In this document: positions 47,288 through 60,841 of the stretch, piece after piece
Layout of the letters: the number at the start of each line of letters is the position of its first letter
How positions within the stretch are numbered: position 1 is the first letter of the stretch
Origin: Lepus europaeus
Taxonomy: Eukaryota; Chordata; Mammalia; Lagomorpha; Leporidae
Assembly: GCF_033115175.1 (NCBI RefSeq)
Contig: NC_084832.1
Span: 16,931,342-16,995,341 of the forward strand
Direction: 5' to 3'
Length of the DNA stretch: 64,000 nucleotides
Made by a program: the position numbers and the translations under genes
The notes under the pieces: generated by a model
Seen by the model: the letters and a program-made list of their open reading frames with translations, nothing else
The model's database searches: none
Told to the model about the DNA's origin: nothing

Positions 47288-47766
47288 ATACAAGGGGTCT
47301 TCAGAAAGTTGCTAGAAAATGCATAGTATGAAAAAATGAAGCAAGAATTCAAAAATCTTTTATATCAGTGGCCAGCATTGTGATGGCAGGTTCACCTGCT
47401 TCCTGCGACTCCTGCATCTCATATGAGCTCCAGTTCAAGTCCCGGCTCCTCCACTTCTGATCCAGCTTCCTGCTGTTGCGGCTGGGAAGGTAGTGGAAGA
47501 TGGCTCAAGTATTTGGGCCCTGCCACCCACATGGGAGACCTGTATGGAGTTCCAGGCTCCTGGTTTTGGCCTGGCCCAGTCCTGGCTGTTGCAGCCATCT
47601 AGGGACTGAACCAGCACATGGAAGGTCTCTCCCTTCCTTTCTTTCTCCCTCCCTCCCTCTGTCCCTTTTTGTAACTTTGCCTTTCAAATAAATACATACA
47701 ATCTTTAAAAAAATTTTAGATCCAAGTAAACTCACCTTTTAATTGCATTTTCCATGAACGTTTTGA
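47288..47766. mobile_element. Mariner-type MITE interrupted by a CSINE
   Basis: The left end, TA then CAAGGGGTCTTCAGAAAGTT, and the right end, AACGTTTTGAAGTAACTCGTG then TA, are imperfect inverted repeats flanked by TA, the mariner target. A + strand CSINE lies inside. It is in the intergenic interval between DZIP1 and CLDN10. Confidence 0.6.
47370..47718 (+). mobile_element. CSINE (older) inside MITE
   Basis: + strand C-SINE with head GGCCAGCATTGTGATGGCAG, a CCTTCCTTTCTTTCTCCC region and a CAAATAAATACATACAATC tail. Confidence 0.8.
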
Positions 47767-47924
47767 AGTAACTCGTGTACTCACTTTATTTGTATGTTTC
47801 TTAGATTTAATAAACATCAAATTTTCATGAGTAGTAAATAGAAAACTTACAATAAGTAGTAAATTGAAAAGAGCAGCAGCCTATAAAAAGGCACCAGCCC
47901 AGAGATGGCCCATGGGTAACTTTG

Positions 47925-48140
47925 TTCATTCATTTATTTAACAGATATTTAGCCAGTTGGTGGTTTTTAACATGTGTTAGTTCATTAACTAGAACACCTC
48001 TGAGACATAATTATTGTTCTAATCCACAGCCTAAATATGTGAGAAATTGAGTTATTAAGTAATTCTCCAAAGGCCATACAGCAAGAAGTAGCAATCACAG
48101 ACTTTAAATCAGGTCTCTGTTGCCAGGTTGTCTACCAAGT
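47925..48140 (-). mobile_element. MIR SINE
   Basis: Antisense MIR (TTCATTCATTTATTTAACAG ... TTAAGTAATTCTCCAAAGGC ... TTAAATCAGGTCTCTG). Confidence 0.55.
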
Positions 48141-49487
48141 CTGCACTCCTGAGTGGAAATGTTAACACACCTCTGCTCAGTAAGCCCAGTACTGAAACAA
48201 GGTCCATACCCCACGTCAGAAAGGCCAGTCCTTTTACTTCTCTGCGTAGTACTGGCATTTTTCCCTATTAGATTGGGTTTGTTCAGTTTTCTCTGGACTG
48301 CTACCCTCTGTTGCCCGTCTTGGATGTCCAGCCAACCAGTATCTGATGACTAACAGAGCTCTTCTGTAGCTTCATCCCCTCCCTCCCTAACATCTTCTAT
48401 CAAAGGAAACATTTCTCTCACTCAGACTTTGATTTAAAAAAATGTTTCAAACGCACAGCCACACAATCCTGTCTCCAAGTTATGTCTTTCAGTGAATTAG
48501 TATCTAGAAAAGGTATTTCAAGTATTATCATGGTATGGATTTAAAAAAGAAATTTCTAACCAACTTCTTCATTTAGCACCTTCATTTTCCCTTTAAGTCT
48601 TTAATGGTTCAGGAAAATCATGCATTCACCTAGGCTGTTATTCATATTGGACAGTTTCTTACTCACGGATAACACAGCTATCAATTCTTGTCCACAGCTT
48701 GGAACTATGTATTTTACCCTCAACAGCTTCAGTTTGAAGTTCAGTTTTGTTACTACTACTGTGGTGAGTTACTTATGCTCTGATTTCCTCCTTGATGAAT
48801 GCAGAGTAACAGGAGTAAAGCATGTACCAGACAGAATGGCTGTGAGGGGTGCGGGGGTTAGGGCTCGGGAAGTGAAATAAATCTAGGTCTTTGTTCAGAA
48901 ATCCCTGGAGCAACTTACATGCCTTGAAAAATGGCAAGTCTCTCAATTCCACAGACAGGAGCTGTGAGGTGCACAGCAGCTTAACCCATCAGATCTGAGT
49001 AAGGCGGGCACCAAGCAGGCTCCGGGACTTCCTTACTGGCTCGAGATTCCACCATGGCCAGTTTCCCTAGCTGGGTCTTTGCTGATGCCAGCGTCCCAGG
49101 ACTTGGTTTTCCGTGTCACAGAAGCCTAAGCAGCTACAGAAGATGGATCTGCCGTATAAAAGGCAGTGACATCTTGGTTCCATTAGTCAAAACTTGAGCA
49201 ATCACAATGAAAGACAGTCATGGCAGACAGGCGTAGGAAACGAGAACTTAACACAGCCAGTAGCAGCTCTATTTAACCTTCCTGCCTTTCGGGCAGTAGT
49301 CTCAGGCTGTCCCCATAGTGCTTAGCAGACTCCATTCCTCATATGCCTTCTGTCAGCTTATGAATCACAAGAAACATAAGGAATGGTAGGGACAAATATG
49401 TGGATGATACAAAGGATGTACTATAAAAGACTTCTTAACCTTTGTGGTACCAAATACTATGTATCCTATATTATAAAAATATTACAA
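48141..49487. other. Intergenic stretch with no recognised gene
   Basis: Unique-looking A/T-rich sequence between the DZIP1 and CLDN10 3' ends. No splice-flanked conserved frame or young repeat is seen. A longer CLDN10 3' UTR could extend into it. Confidence 0.4.
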
Positions 49488-49679
49488 GTCTTGTAAAGAA
49501 CCTGTTTATTTTGCATAGAAAGCCACAACAGAAAATGATTAGTATATAACTGTATAGAACATTTACATCCGTACAATCAACAAAGTCTTCCAATTCATAT
49601 TAAAAAACAGTTTGAGTGTTGATTATAGGAGGGTCTTGACGGGACCACCTTGGGATCACAGGTCACCAGCAGGGCTCTT
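49488..49679 (-). other. CLDN10: CLDN10 3' UTR (minimum extent)
   Basis: Sequence downstream of the - strand stop codon up to just past an AATAAA (TTTATT on + at 49505-49510). It is A/T-rich with no young repeat. A longer UTR using a later signal cannot be excluded. Confidence 0.5.
49505..49510 (-). terminator. CLDN10: CLDN10 polyadenylation signal candidate
   Basis: AATAAA on the - strand, 170 bases downstream of the claudin-10 stop. It is the first canonical hexamer after the stop codon. Confidence 0.5.
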
Positions 49680-49803
49680 TCAGACATAGGCGTTTTTATC
49701 AAACTGTTTTGAAGGGTTTGTAGATTTGAAATCTCCTTCTCCACCATGATACTTTGTCCGAGAAGACATGACAGACGTGGCTCCATTGTACGTGTATGCC
49801 ATT
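49680..49803 (-). CDS. CLDN10: CLDN10 exon 5 (C-terminal tail and PDZ motif)
   Basis: A 124-base coding part with acceptor TTGCAG and a TGA stop at 49680-49682. Joined to exon 4 it reads R-MAYTYNGATSVMSSRTKY and ends SKQFDKNAYV. The terminal YV is the PDZ-binding motif that recruits ZO proteins. The two residues MA before YTYNG are a point of difference among mammals. Confidence 0.94.
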
Positions 49804-52800
49804 CTGCAAGGCAAAACACAGTTGTAGGATCTGGTCCACATGGAGGACAAACAAAAATGGAAAGAGACCCCTTGTGCCTGTCTCCATCAACAGCTAAGTG
49901 TGAGTCGTCTTCTTTCTTAGCTCACTTCCCACTGCACCCAAGACACACTGCAGCTTCGTTTCAGGAGAGCTGTAGTGACAAAGATCTCTGTAGAATGCAT
50001 CACCTGTTCCTTTGTTTAGCCATTCTCTTCCAACCAAAACTGTTTTTTTTTTTTTTTTAACTCATCTTCCTGGAACCTGGTAGGCTTACGGGTGACCTTC
50101 ATCAACAATTCCTGCCTACGTGAAAAGTATGATGAGGCCAGGCTGAAGAACATGTGTTCATATTTAGGCTCACATCTGTCCATACAGAAGTAGCTTTGGA
50201 ATAGATTAATGATACAGACTTTAAAAAAAAAAAAAAACATTAATGATGTTCCTAACCTTTTCCAATTCTGAGCTTTTGACGTCTCTAAGAACATATGGAC
50301 TATCTATAATTTATCTCACATGTAATGATTTACAATAGTATTGTACTTTTTGAGAGGTAATTTTTGTCTCTTTCATACCTGGGTGTTTTGCTGTTGTCAG
50401 ATATTGAAAAGCAAAATATGACACCACCAATTATGCAGAGTGAGGCTCCTGCCCATCCAATGAACAGAGCGGCTCCCAATTCATACCTGCGAGGAAGTAT
50501 CACACAAGCATTATGGCTTGCTTATTTGCGGGGGGTGAACAGCATTTCACTCCACTAGCCAACATTTACTAAATGCTCCTTATAAGTGTTTGCAGTTGGA
50601 ACTTGTAAAGGAAGTTGTGACATCTGTAATCCGCACAATGCCTTAAACTCTTCACACAGCCGTTACTTTACTGTTGCTCCCCAGCATCCTGATAGGAAAG
50701 ACAGCATCTGTATAGGGCAGGTGGAAGTGAAGCCAGCCAGCTTGGGACTGCTGCCACATCCAACACCTTTCTCTGGGCTCTGCCTTCGCCTCACCTTCTT
50801 TCCATCTATTATTTTCTGTTTCATGGGGTGAACTACGTAGGCAAGAGTGTAGTTAGACAATAGAAGGCAGTCTTGGCTTTCATCTCAGGTCAATTCAGTA
50901 GAGGTTTATGAAACATCGGCCAGGCACAAATGATGCTACAAGGTGCCCTCAGCAGCACCATCGTCTTTGTCACCCTACCAGTGAGAAGAGCTATCATTTA
51001 TAATGAATTACTATCAAGCATCTCCCAGACAGCAGGCACAGTACTCTGATAGTCCCGCCCTGGGGGACGTCTGTGTACAAAGGTAGGGATGGTGCTACTG
51101 AGAACCACGAAGTAGAGGGTTAGAGGAAATCCTTTTAGGGGAGGAACATTCATGCAGAAAAACAAATAAGCAATGAGAAAAGTATACCACAGTCTCAGGA
51201 ACTGTGTGCGTTCCCATGTTTGCTCATCTTTTCCCTGAAGAATAGGCTGGGGTTTGGTTTTGTTTGTTTAAAAAAAAAAAAAAAAAAAGAAAGTGACTCA
51301 TTTGGGCGCATAAACCTCCGATGTAAGGCAAGCAGATCTCCAGTGGTGCTTCCCAGTGTAAAATAAGCCAGGGTTTTCATGCTACAGAATCCCCAGGGGA
51401 GATGAGATAAGGAAAGTAGCGATGAAGGGAAGATGGCGGCCACGATGCGTCTCCCTCTCCCCTAGAAGCAGGTGCACAGCCAGGGACAGCCTTGGGATTG
51501 AGTCTGGAATTGCAGCAGTGTTTGTGGGACTGTGTGGCCCCCACCACTCGCCAGGAAAGCAGCAAGCCAGACTGGCAGGGGTGCAGGGGCTCAGGGTCCA
51601 CTGGTGCCCTTGCAACTGGAATGAGGTTTGTGTGCACAACACATGGTGCCCCCGTTCCCTTCTTTGCTCACTCTCGTGGTGCCCTTCCCGGGAAGTCAGG
51701 GTGGCAGATGGGGCCAGGAACAGGCCCACCAGGAGCCCAGAAACTTCTCCAAGGGTTCCCACAGGGGCAATGGCACGGACAGACAGTTGATCCACAAAAT
51801 TACAACTTGATATAGGACTGAGGAGTGAAGCGCACAGGTGAGAAAGCAAAGTGCTGTCGGATTGGGACTGTCACATCGGGAGTTTTATAAACGATACTCT
51901 CATTAACTATGATGCTATGCAGTCCAACTGATGCTCCAGGTTTCCACAGTCAGCCCTGCTTGTATGCTGTTTTAGTGCGATTGCACACTTAAACAAGCCG
52001 AGTGCCTGCCAACCTGCAGGTGTGTGTCATTGGACTACTTTAAGATATCTGGGTGCCCTGCAGCAAGTTGGCACCAGACCTGTCCCTCCATCTGTTTACT
52101 ACTCAGACAACTATCGGAATGAGCATGATAGAAAAACCTCTGTGTGGAGGATATTATTATAGGATGGCTACTCTACAATTTCAGTCATTTCTATTTTTCT
52201 CTATTTTTCCCTCCCTATGCCGTAGGCTGTCTTCTCTCTCAAAACTATACCTTAGTATTTCTCATACCTGTAAATATGACCCCAAAGAAATGTCTGAGAT
52301 TTTTTTTCTTAAAATATTGAACTTTATGAAAATAGGATGACAGTGCCGGGGATTGTGGTTGATTAAAAATAAGTCTATAAGTACTAAGAGTGGTCAGTTG
52401 ACGGTTGAAGGTGACAGGAATTATGAGCCACTGGTTGGCACTCTGAACCCATGGACAGGAACATGATAAACGTGCACACAATGTATTTCTAACACACGGG
52501 ATAAGTTACCAGGCAGGGCAGGAATTAGTCTACATTGGTTTAAGCCATCTTGAAACTTTCTGAAAGCATTTAATAATCATGGGTTTAGCTTCTACATGTA
52601 TTAAGAACTGGTTCGCTCATTCCATTTTATTTTATTTTACTTTTCTTCAAGTCACTGGATAGACTATTCCAAGGATAATATAATCTCCACTTGAATTCCA
52701 TGGTGAGTTCCATCAGAGACAAACATTTAATAAGATCGTATATTTCAGAGCTGATTTTAGAGAACCACTGTCTACCGCAATTATTCGTTTTTTTGTTTTT

Positions 52801-55800
52801 TTTTTTTTTTTTAACAATTCAGGTGTGAGTGCTTTGGCGGCTGGTTCTTTCTCTTTCGCAGGCTTTTTCTTCACTCCCGTGGAGGACACGTATCACTGAG
52901 GCATGCAACACTGACTTCAATTCATACCTGTCAGGGGGTGTGATCTGGCAATACTGCCGTGTGCTTTGGGAAGAGAGGACTGAGAGAGAACACTAGCGCT
53001 CCAAGTTGTTTCCGAGGCGCGACTCCTTAGTCTCTGCCTGGAGATGCTTCTTCATTTTTTGTACTGCTAAGAGCTGATTTCAGTACCTCAGGAAGATTAT
53101 CCACATTTCAGATCACCTGTTGCAGGTCTTGTCTTTTGTTAGCAGTATCCTCCTGGCTCAAGGCCAGCTCTCCCACTCATGGTGTGGCCTCTCTACTACA
53201 GGTTTCCAAGTTGCTTCATTATTTTGAAAGTTACAAATCTACTTAACACCACATAGACCAATGGGTTGGGGCAGAGCTTCCGGTAGAGACAAAAACCCTG
53301 TTTCTGGACTATCTCAGCTGGTAAGACTCATCTAAAGCTGTTTCTGTGCTTTTAATCACTGAAGTCACTGAATGAGACTTTAACCAAAAAATAAATAAAA
53401 TAAAAAAATAAAGCAGTGAAGAACACATTTAATTCTATCAGAGAAATTAAAACACAGTTGAACCCCTGAAAATCTCCCCCAGAAAGAAACCATAAAGATC
53501 TAAGCTGTTAACTATGTCCTCCTAGCTGCTGGGTGAAGTTCCAGTCACCCTCCACCTGGCTGTGTCCTGTGACCCAGGCTGCTCCGCACAGCGCTCCTTT
53601 CATGTGGAAAGGGCTGGGGCTACAGCACACCCAGTGACCTATGCGATGCACTTCATACCTTAAGTCCTAACATAGTTGAGTAACAGTCAGAGTAATCCTA
53701 AGGAAATGCACTGAGGAATACACCTTATTTTCACCTCCTGCTTTTGTATTTATGGTACCCAAATCCCCATTCGGACTTGATTTTCCTTCCATGGGAAGCC
53801 AGTGTAGTCCCCTCCTCTTCATCTCCCCAGGTATTATGCTCCTCAAGTGTTGAGGGTACACAAGACAGACAGACATAGCCCTGTTCTCATGGATCTGATA
53901 GTCTGGGCAGGGGCACTAGTCAGACACTACACAAATAACAAAAGTGCAATGAAACAGTAGACTTAGAAGAGCAGGTCTGTGCAAAGTAAACATTACCATG
54001 GTTTTTCCAAATGTGTACAGATGTAGTTACAGCAAATGGCCATGGGAATAACAGCTGCCCAGCACCCTGTTGTTATCTGGGCTCTCAGACATTTTTATAT
54101 ATATTAGCTATAGTCGATGCTTATTAAAATCCTGAAAGATAGGAGTTACATCCTCATTTTATAAATAAGAAAACCAAATTCAGGCAGATCAGGTCTACAT
54201 AAATGGTGGAACCAGGATCTAAAGCCGACAACTGATTGCAAACCTCAAGTTCTTCACTTTTGCTCTAGCTTCCTTTTATGTACACCTCAGCTAAGAAGAT
54301 TGTTTGATTAATATAAGAATCAACCTATCAACGCAACACAGCTCCAGCGGTCACCGCAGACACGGGTGAGTTTTCACATCCCGGCTCATTAAGTTCTCAG
54401 TGGCTCAACAGCTCTAGGGTATGGAATTTTTTCTGAATGCCCTTGGGCTGTCTCTTCACCCAGCACAAAAAGAGATGAACATAGTCATGAAAACAAGAGC
54501 AGCTGGAGCCAGACAGGCACAGAGCAGCCCCTCCCAAGACCAACGAAAAAGTATTTTAACAAATGATGGCCAGCGCTGCGGCTCAATAGGCTAATCCTCC
54601 GCCCGCGGCGCCGACACATCAGGTTCTAGTCCCGGTCAGGGCACCGGATTCTGTCCCGGTTGCCCCTCTTCCAGGCCAGCTCTCTGCTGTGGCCCGGGAG
54701 TGCAGTGGAGGATGGCCCAAGTGCTTGGGCCCTGCACCCCATGGGAGACCAGGAGAAGCACCTGGCTCCTCGGATCAGTGCAATGCACCAGCCGCGGCGG
54801 CCATTGGAGGGTGAACCAACGGCAAAAGACCTTTCTCTCTCTCTCTCTCACTGTCCACTCTGCCTGCCAAAATTAAAAAAAAAATAAAGAGTATTTTAAC
54901 AAATGAAAGCCCTTCATCCTTGTAAAATGCCACAGAAGTGAAATGGCCTTGCTGAACGCACAGAGCCAGGAGCTGTCTTTTGCCATCAAGTAGAGAGTTT
55001 TTGTTTTTTTTTTACCAGTATTATTCAAACATATTGTCTTCCTCCAAAATTTAATCAAAATATTCCAATTACCTTAAAATAATCAAAGACTTAAAAAAAA
55101 TTTTTAAATCCAGAAAGCACATTCATGTGTTATAAATGTTAACATTTCAAAATTGAGTTTAAAGAATACTAACAGGGTGGGTGTTTGGCCTACTGGTTAA
55201 TGTGCCCACATCCCACTTAGGAGTGCTTGTGTTTAATAACAGGCTTGGGCTCCTGACTCCGGCTCCTGGGAAGCAGCACTAGAGCTCCAATAAGTGGGTT
55301 CCTGTCACGCACTGGCACACCTGGATTGAGCTCCGGGCTTCAGCCCTGGCCTACCCTTAGTGGCAGCAGGCATTTGGAGAATGAACCAACAGATAGAAGT
55401 GTGTTCCTTCTCTCTTTCTCTCTGCCTCTTAAAATGAATAACCTCCAAAGATCACCAACATGAACTTTTCCTTGAATGCACAGGCTTATATAATCCAAGG
55501 TTTATAAATAGGGTTTTCAAAAAGTTTGTGAAAACGCTATGAAAAAACTGTTGAATTCAAAATCTTTTTGCACTACAATAAATTTACCCTTTAATTCTAT
55601 TTCCCATAAACTTTTGAAATCCCCTTAGATATACTCATTTTTTAAAGATAGACATGTCACAGTGTTTTTTTTTTTAATATACTAATTAGGCAAGCAAAAA
55701 ATGTTACAAATTACTCAAAGATAAACTCAGGGATTATGTTTAGGCAATTAAGAATGCTGGAATGAATTTACAAATACTTGGAAGCCAGGTTTCTTCTATT

Positions 55801-58800
55801 TTATTCCTCCTAACTGAAAACTTTATCCTCTGACCAAGGTCCCCTTCACACGTTGTTTTCCCTAATGCTGCTAATGGTCAGCAGCAGGAAGTTGGTCATC
55901 CAGCCAAGGCAACTGCATCTCACCCAAGGTCCCAAAGCGGCCAGGGCCAGGGCCAGCGTCTGAACTGAGTCAAACTCTGAAATTAGTCTTGGCTGTCCTG
56001 TGAGTAAAGTGAGCACTGAATATCTAGGATTTATAATTTTTTGCCATTTAGTAGTGGAAATGCAAAAGCCATCTACAGCATGATGAAATATAATATGACA
56101 TCTTAAAAGGAACATCTCAGGACCCCAAAGTTATACAAAGGCACTGTTTTGCAATGCCCATGCCACTGAACTTCTCTGTTAGTGTCCACAACTGGGGTTT
56201 TACCTGGTCTCGATCCTCAGGGAGACAGGATGTGCTGAGTTACAACCCTCACAGCAGTTGCAATAGCATCTTCACTTATGAATTTTGAATTCTGAATAAA
56301 CAGATCCCTAGCCCACGCTAGTGACAGAAGTGATCAGAAATAAAGGGAAGAAATGATACATACTTTTTCAAGATGATTCCATGCTAGTCCCTTTCAAACC
56401 CTTCTTCTACTCGAGCACCAACTGTCTTAAAACAATTTTTCCTTCGACTAGGTCTCTGACATTTCAACATCCATTTTCCTACGGCCAACCTTAACAGACC
56501 ATATAAGGTAATACCATGCCACTTTAATCCCTTCTGGGTAAGGGCTAGAACCCTTAAAATAGCAGTCAACACTTTTAAGTGTTTGTACTAGGAATGGTTC
56601 TCAACAGCTGACCTGCACTGTCTCTAACGTGTGCCACAGCCTCCTCTGTACCTGTATCCTCATTTGCCAGATGAGGCACAGAAAGGCTCAGCCACTTCTC
56701 CACGGTTCCACAGCTGACAAAGTAGCAGAGCTGGGCTTTGCTCCCTGACGGCCTGGATCCAGGTCCTTACTCTTGAACACTGTCTTCTTTCCCCATACCC
56801 TTACCGAGTCTCCACAGTGTGCTCAGTCTCTCCATTCCAGAAGTGCACAAGGACAGACAGCCCTACCTTAACCTGCTGGAAACGCATGCAGCGGGGACTA
56901 GCTACAGGAGATTCCAAGTCAGCAACAAGGGGTTTCTGTTTCCAGACATTCCTGGTCTGATTTAGGGACAGGCAGGTGCTAACCACAGGCAGGATTCTGA
57001 TGGAAGCAAAGGTACAAAGGAAGCGCCCAGAAGAGGCCACGACCTGAAGGATGAGCACAGTTTATGCAGGCTGGGATGGGCATGGGAGCTGGGTGACTTC
57101 ATGCACTAGTCAGTCAAAACCAAACAGAGCAGCCAGACATCGGGAGTATGAACGGATCTTTAATTCATGCTAGCAAAACAAGAGCATCAAAGCAATCCTG
57201 TGCATCTGAGGAGGCCTGTGCTGCTTTTGAACAAAGTGAAGGCACAGAATAACCCCTGTGTTAGTTTTTAGTGCTTATTTGTCCATTTTTAAAAAATATT
57301 TATTTATTTATTTGAGAGGTAGAGTTACAGACAGTGAGAAGGAGAGACACCAAGAGAGGTATTTGTTCCGTCAGCTCACTCCCCAAATGGCCGCAATGGC
57401 TGGAGCAGTGCCGATCCGAAGCCAGAAGCTTCTTTCAGGTCTCCCACATTGGTGCAGGGGTCCAAGGCCTTGGGCCATCCTCCACTGTCATTCCAGGCCA
57501 TAGCAGGGAGCTGGATTGGAAGTGGAGCAGCCGGGACTAGAACCGGTGCCCGTATGGGATGCTGGCACTGCAGGAGGTGGCTTTACCCCTACGCCACAAT
57601 GCTGGCCCCAGCTATTTATTCTAACAACTAAACATCACAGAGGTTAAAAGACTTTACCTAAGTAAAAGTCAAATCCTAAGGTAGAAACTAAATATATGCC
57701 AAGCATGAAGAGTGCCCCACGGTTTTGCAAAGTCTGAAATCAGAAAAGTCTAGAGGATAAGACACACGCATAAGAATATCTGAGTCAATTACTGAGTTCA
57801 ACCAATAGTACTAGAACAACAACAACAACAACAAATACTAAAAAGGATAAAGTATTACATTGTACATCTAAAGTCAGGACAGGAGCTGATCAGTTCATTG
57901 TTGCTTATAGTGTCCATTTCACTTAACAGGTTTCCCCTTTGGTGCTCAGTTGTCACCGATCAGGGAAAACAAATGATATTTGTCTCTTGATGCTATAACT
58001 AGTACTGAAACAGTATTTTTATACTATGTGTTTCTGTGTGGGCACAAACTGATGAGGTCTTTACTAATTATATACTGAATTGATCTTCTGTACATAAAGA
58101 GAATTGGAAATGAAAAAAAAAAAAAACAACCTGGTGTTAAAATGGAAATGGCATAGAAAATTAATTAATTTGAAAAAAAAAATTATGTAGGATCTCTGTC
58201 TTTAATGTGCTGTACATTGCTATTTAATGCTATAATTAGTAATCCAATGGTAGTTTATTCACTTTACGTTGCTATGTGGGCAAAATGTTGAAATATTTAC
58301 CTAATATATACTAAACTGATCTTCTGTATATAAAGAGAATTGAAAATGAATCTTTACATGAATGGAAGGGGAGAGGGAGCGGGAAAGGGGAGGGTTGCGG
58401 GCGGGAGGGAAGTTATGGGAGGGGGGAAGCCATTGTAACCCATAAGCTATACTTTGGAAATTTATATTCATTAAATAAAAGTTTGATAAAAAAAAAAAGA
58501 ATATCTGAGTCAAAATGTGAATGATCGATCTCCTATAAGAAAAAAGAATACATCTAAGATGACAATGCTCTGTTTCCTCAAGTAGGGCAGTGGTTAAGTG
58601 CGGTAGCTTTGCTTGATTTGGAAAGCAGCTTCTTCATGTCAATCAGTTCTTACTTGGAACAGTTTATTTAAGAAAACAAAGCAAGACATTCCGGAAGCTA
58701 GTGGTTTTGGACAACAAAGCGATGATGGCAATAATATGATGACCCTGTGAATCACACTAAGGGGCACCTGTGGCCACATGCTTGTATTAGAGGAGACTGT

Positions 58801-60796
58801 TTGTTCAGATTTGGTTGGCTTAGTTTTCATAAAAAGGAGAAACAGTCTAAAGGGAAGAATTGAGAGTTTCCCAGGCCCTGCAGGAGCCCAGGCTACAGCC
58901 ATCAAACGTAATCACAACTCAAATGAAAGGAAACCAATGAAGGGAAAAAAGGGGAGAAGGTAGCAGAACTCAGTCTGGTGAAACTCTTTAAAGATTGCAG
59001 TGCTGTTAACTTGGAAAAACATCTGCCCAGACACCTGGTGAGACAGTAGCGGTTTTACAACACCTACTCACTGAACAGAAAGCACAACACAGTTTGCAGC
59101 ATTACTGCCATAATTTTACTCCAGGTACATCATTAGTTTCTCACCTTTTCTTATCAACAGATCTCCCACTGGGTTCCCTGCACGTAGTAGGAAGGTAGTG
59201 ATAACTTTATACAAAAGCTCAGTTGTATTTTTCAAACCTAGGCAACCAAGGTGTAGGAACTTTGTATACGTCTACAAAACTCCAATTCATACAGTACAGA
59301 AGTCTTAACAACAACAACAACAAAATGACACTCTGAGGTCTGAACTGGTTTCCAGCCCATCTTAGGGTCTGGATAACAGAGATCAAATATCTGCTCACTG
59401 GAAATATAAGCGTGGGCAAACAGCTATCTCTTAGTGCCCTATCTAAGGTCCCAAATAGGTGTGCATCAGTTCTATGATTGGAAGAGGTATTCTGGTGGTA
59501 GCTAGTTTTTGTAAGATTAATGTACGATAACAGGAAGAGGGAGTGGGCATTCCTGTTAGCTCAGTTATTGCTAATCCTAAAAGGACTCACTCTACAAATA
59601 AGAATTTTACTTCCAGGCACTGCTAGGCAAAGAAGAGAGAGTTGAAATAGATGTTTTATAACCTCGGGGAACCTACTTAATTCCTGTGCTGATGGATTAA
59701 GACATCAAACAGACTCTTTATGGTGGCCACACCTTCCAAATTCAAGCTCACCCAGGATCGGCCCATGCCATGAGCTTTGATTTTCTGACACAGTCCTCTC
59801 CAAGTTCATGGACAAATGAAATCAGAGGCTCTGATTACTAAGTAATGCCAGCTAAGGAAGTGCTATCCCCTAAATTTATGCCACATCAAAATCTTGCTTT
59901 AAAGATGATAACGTTTCAGGTTCCCCAAGCCCAGTTTATTTTGTGTTCATCATCAATTGGTAGCTTACTGATTTGCCTAATTCCCATCCCCCTCTCCTCC
60001 ACTAGAAGGTTTTGATAAAGGGAATGAGATCAACATTAGTTGGTATGTTGAGTTTTAGAGAAGTGTGTTTCATTCAGATGAGGTGTGTCAGTCCCGGGGG
60101 TGTCACATGTCATTTCTGTGCCTCTTTTCTACCACTGTGAGTCAACAGGGTATGATCGTATTTATAATTCTCAGGCCTTGATAATCCCTTGATCACTGAA
60201 ATCACAGAGGCCTTTCTTTGTGCAAGGCACTGTAGGAATTCAGATAGGAGGGAAAGTCCCAACTAAGAAGCCAAGGCATTATTAAAACGCAGGTGTTTGA
60301 CAAAGCCTATATTTTCTGTAAGACCTTGATATCAAGGACCTGTTATTCATAAATATTGCCCATTTGTAAGCAGTGCAGTGCTGCTTTTCATAACCCCTAG
60401 CATTGTGCTTTTTTTTTTTTTTACAGGCAGAGTGGATAGTGAGAGAGAGAGATAGAGAGACAGGTCTTCCTTTTTGCCGTTGGTTCACCCTCCAATGGCC
60501 GCCGCGGTAGGCGTGCTGCTGCCAGTGCACCGCGCTGATCCGATGGCAGGAGCCAGGTGCTTCTCCTGGTCTCCCATGGGGTGCAGGGCCCAAGGACTTG
60601 GGCCATCCTCCACCGCACTCCCTGGCCACAGCAGAGAGCTGGCCTGGAAGAGGGGCAACCGGGACAGGATCGGTGCCCTGACCGGGACTAGAACCCGGTG
60701 TGCCAGCGCTGCAAGGTGGAGGATTAGCCTATTGAGCCGCGGCGCCGGCCAGCATTGTGCTTTTGATTGCAAAAGGTAAACATGGAAACTGTAGGT

Positions 60797-60841
<45 letters not shown>

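Noticed and set aside
51382..51849. Possible alternative first exon of CLDN10 on the - strand
   Set aside because: It lies downstream of exons 2 and 3 in gene order, and the translation lacks the W-GLW-C-C claudin signature.
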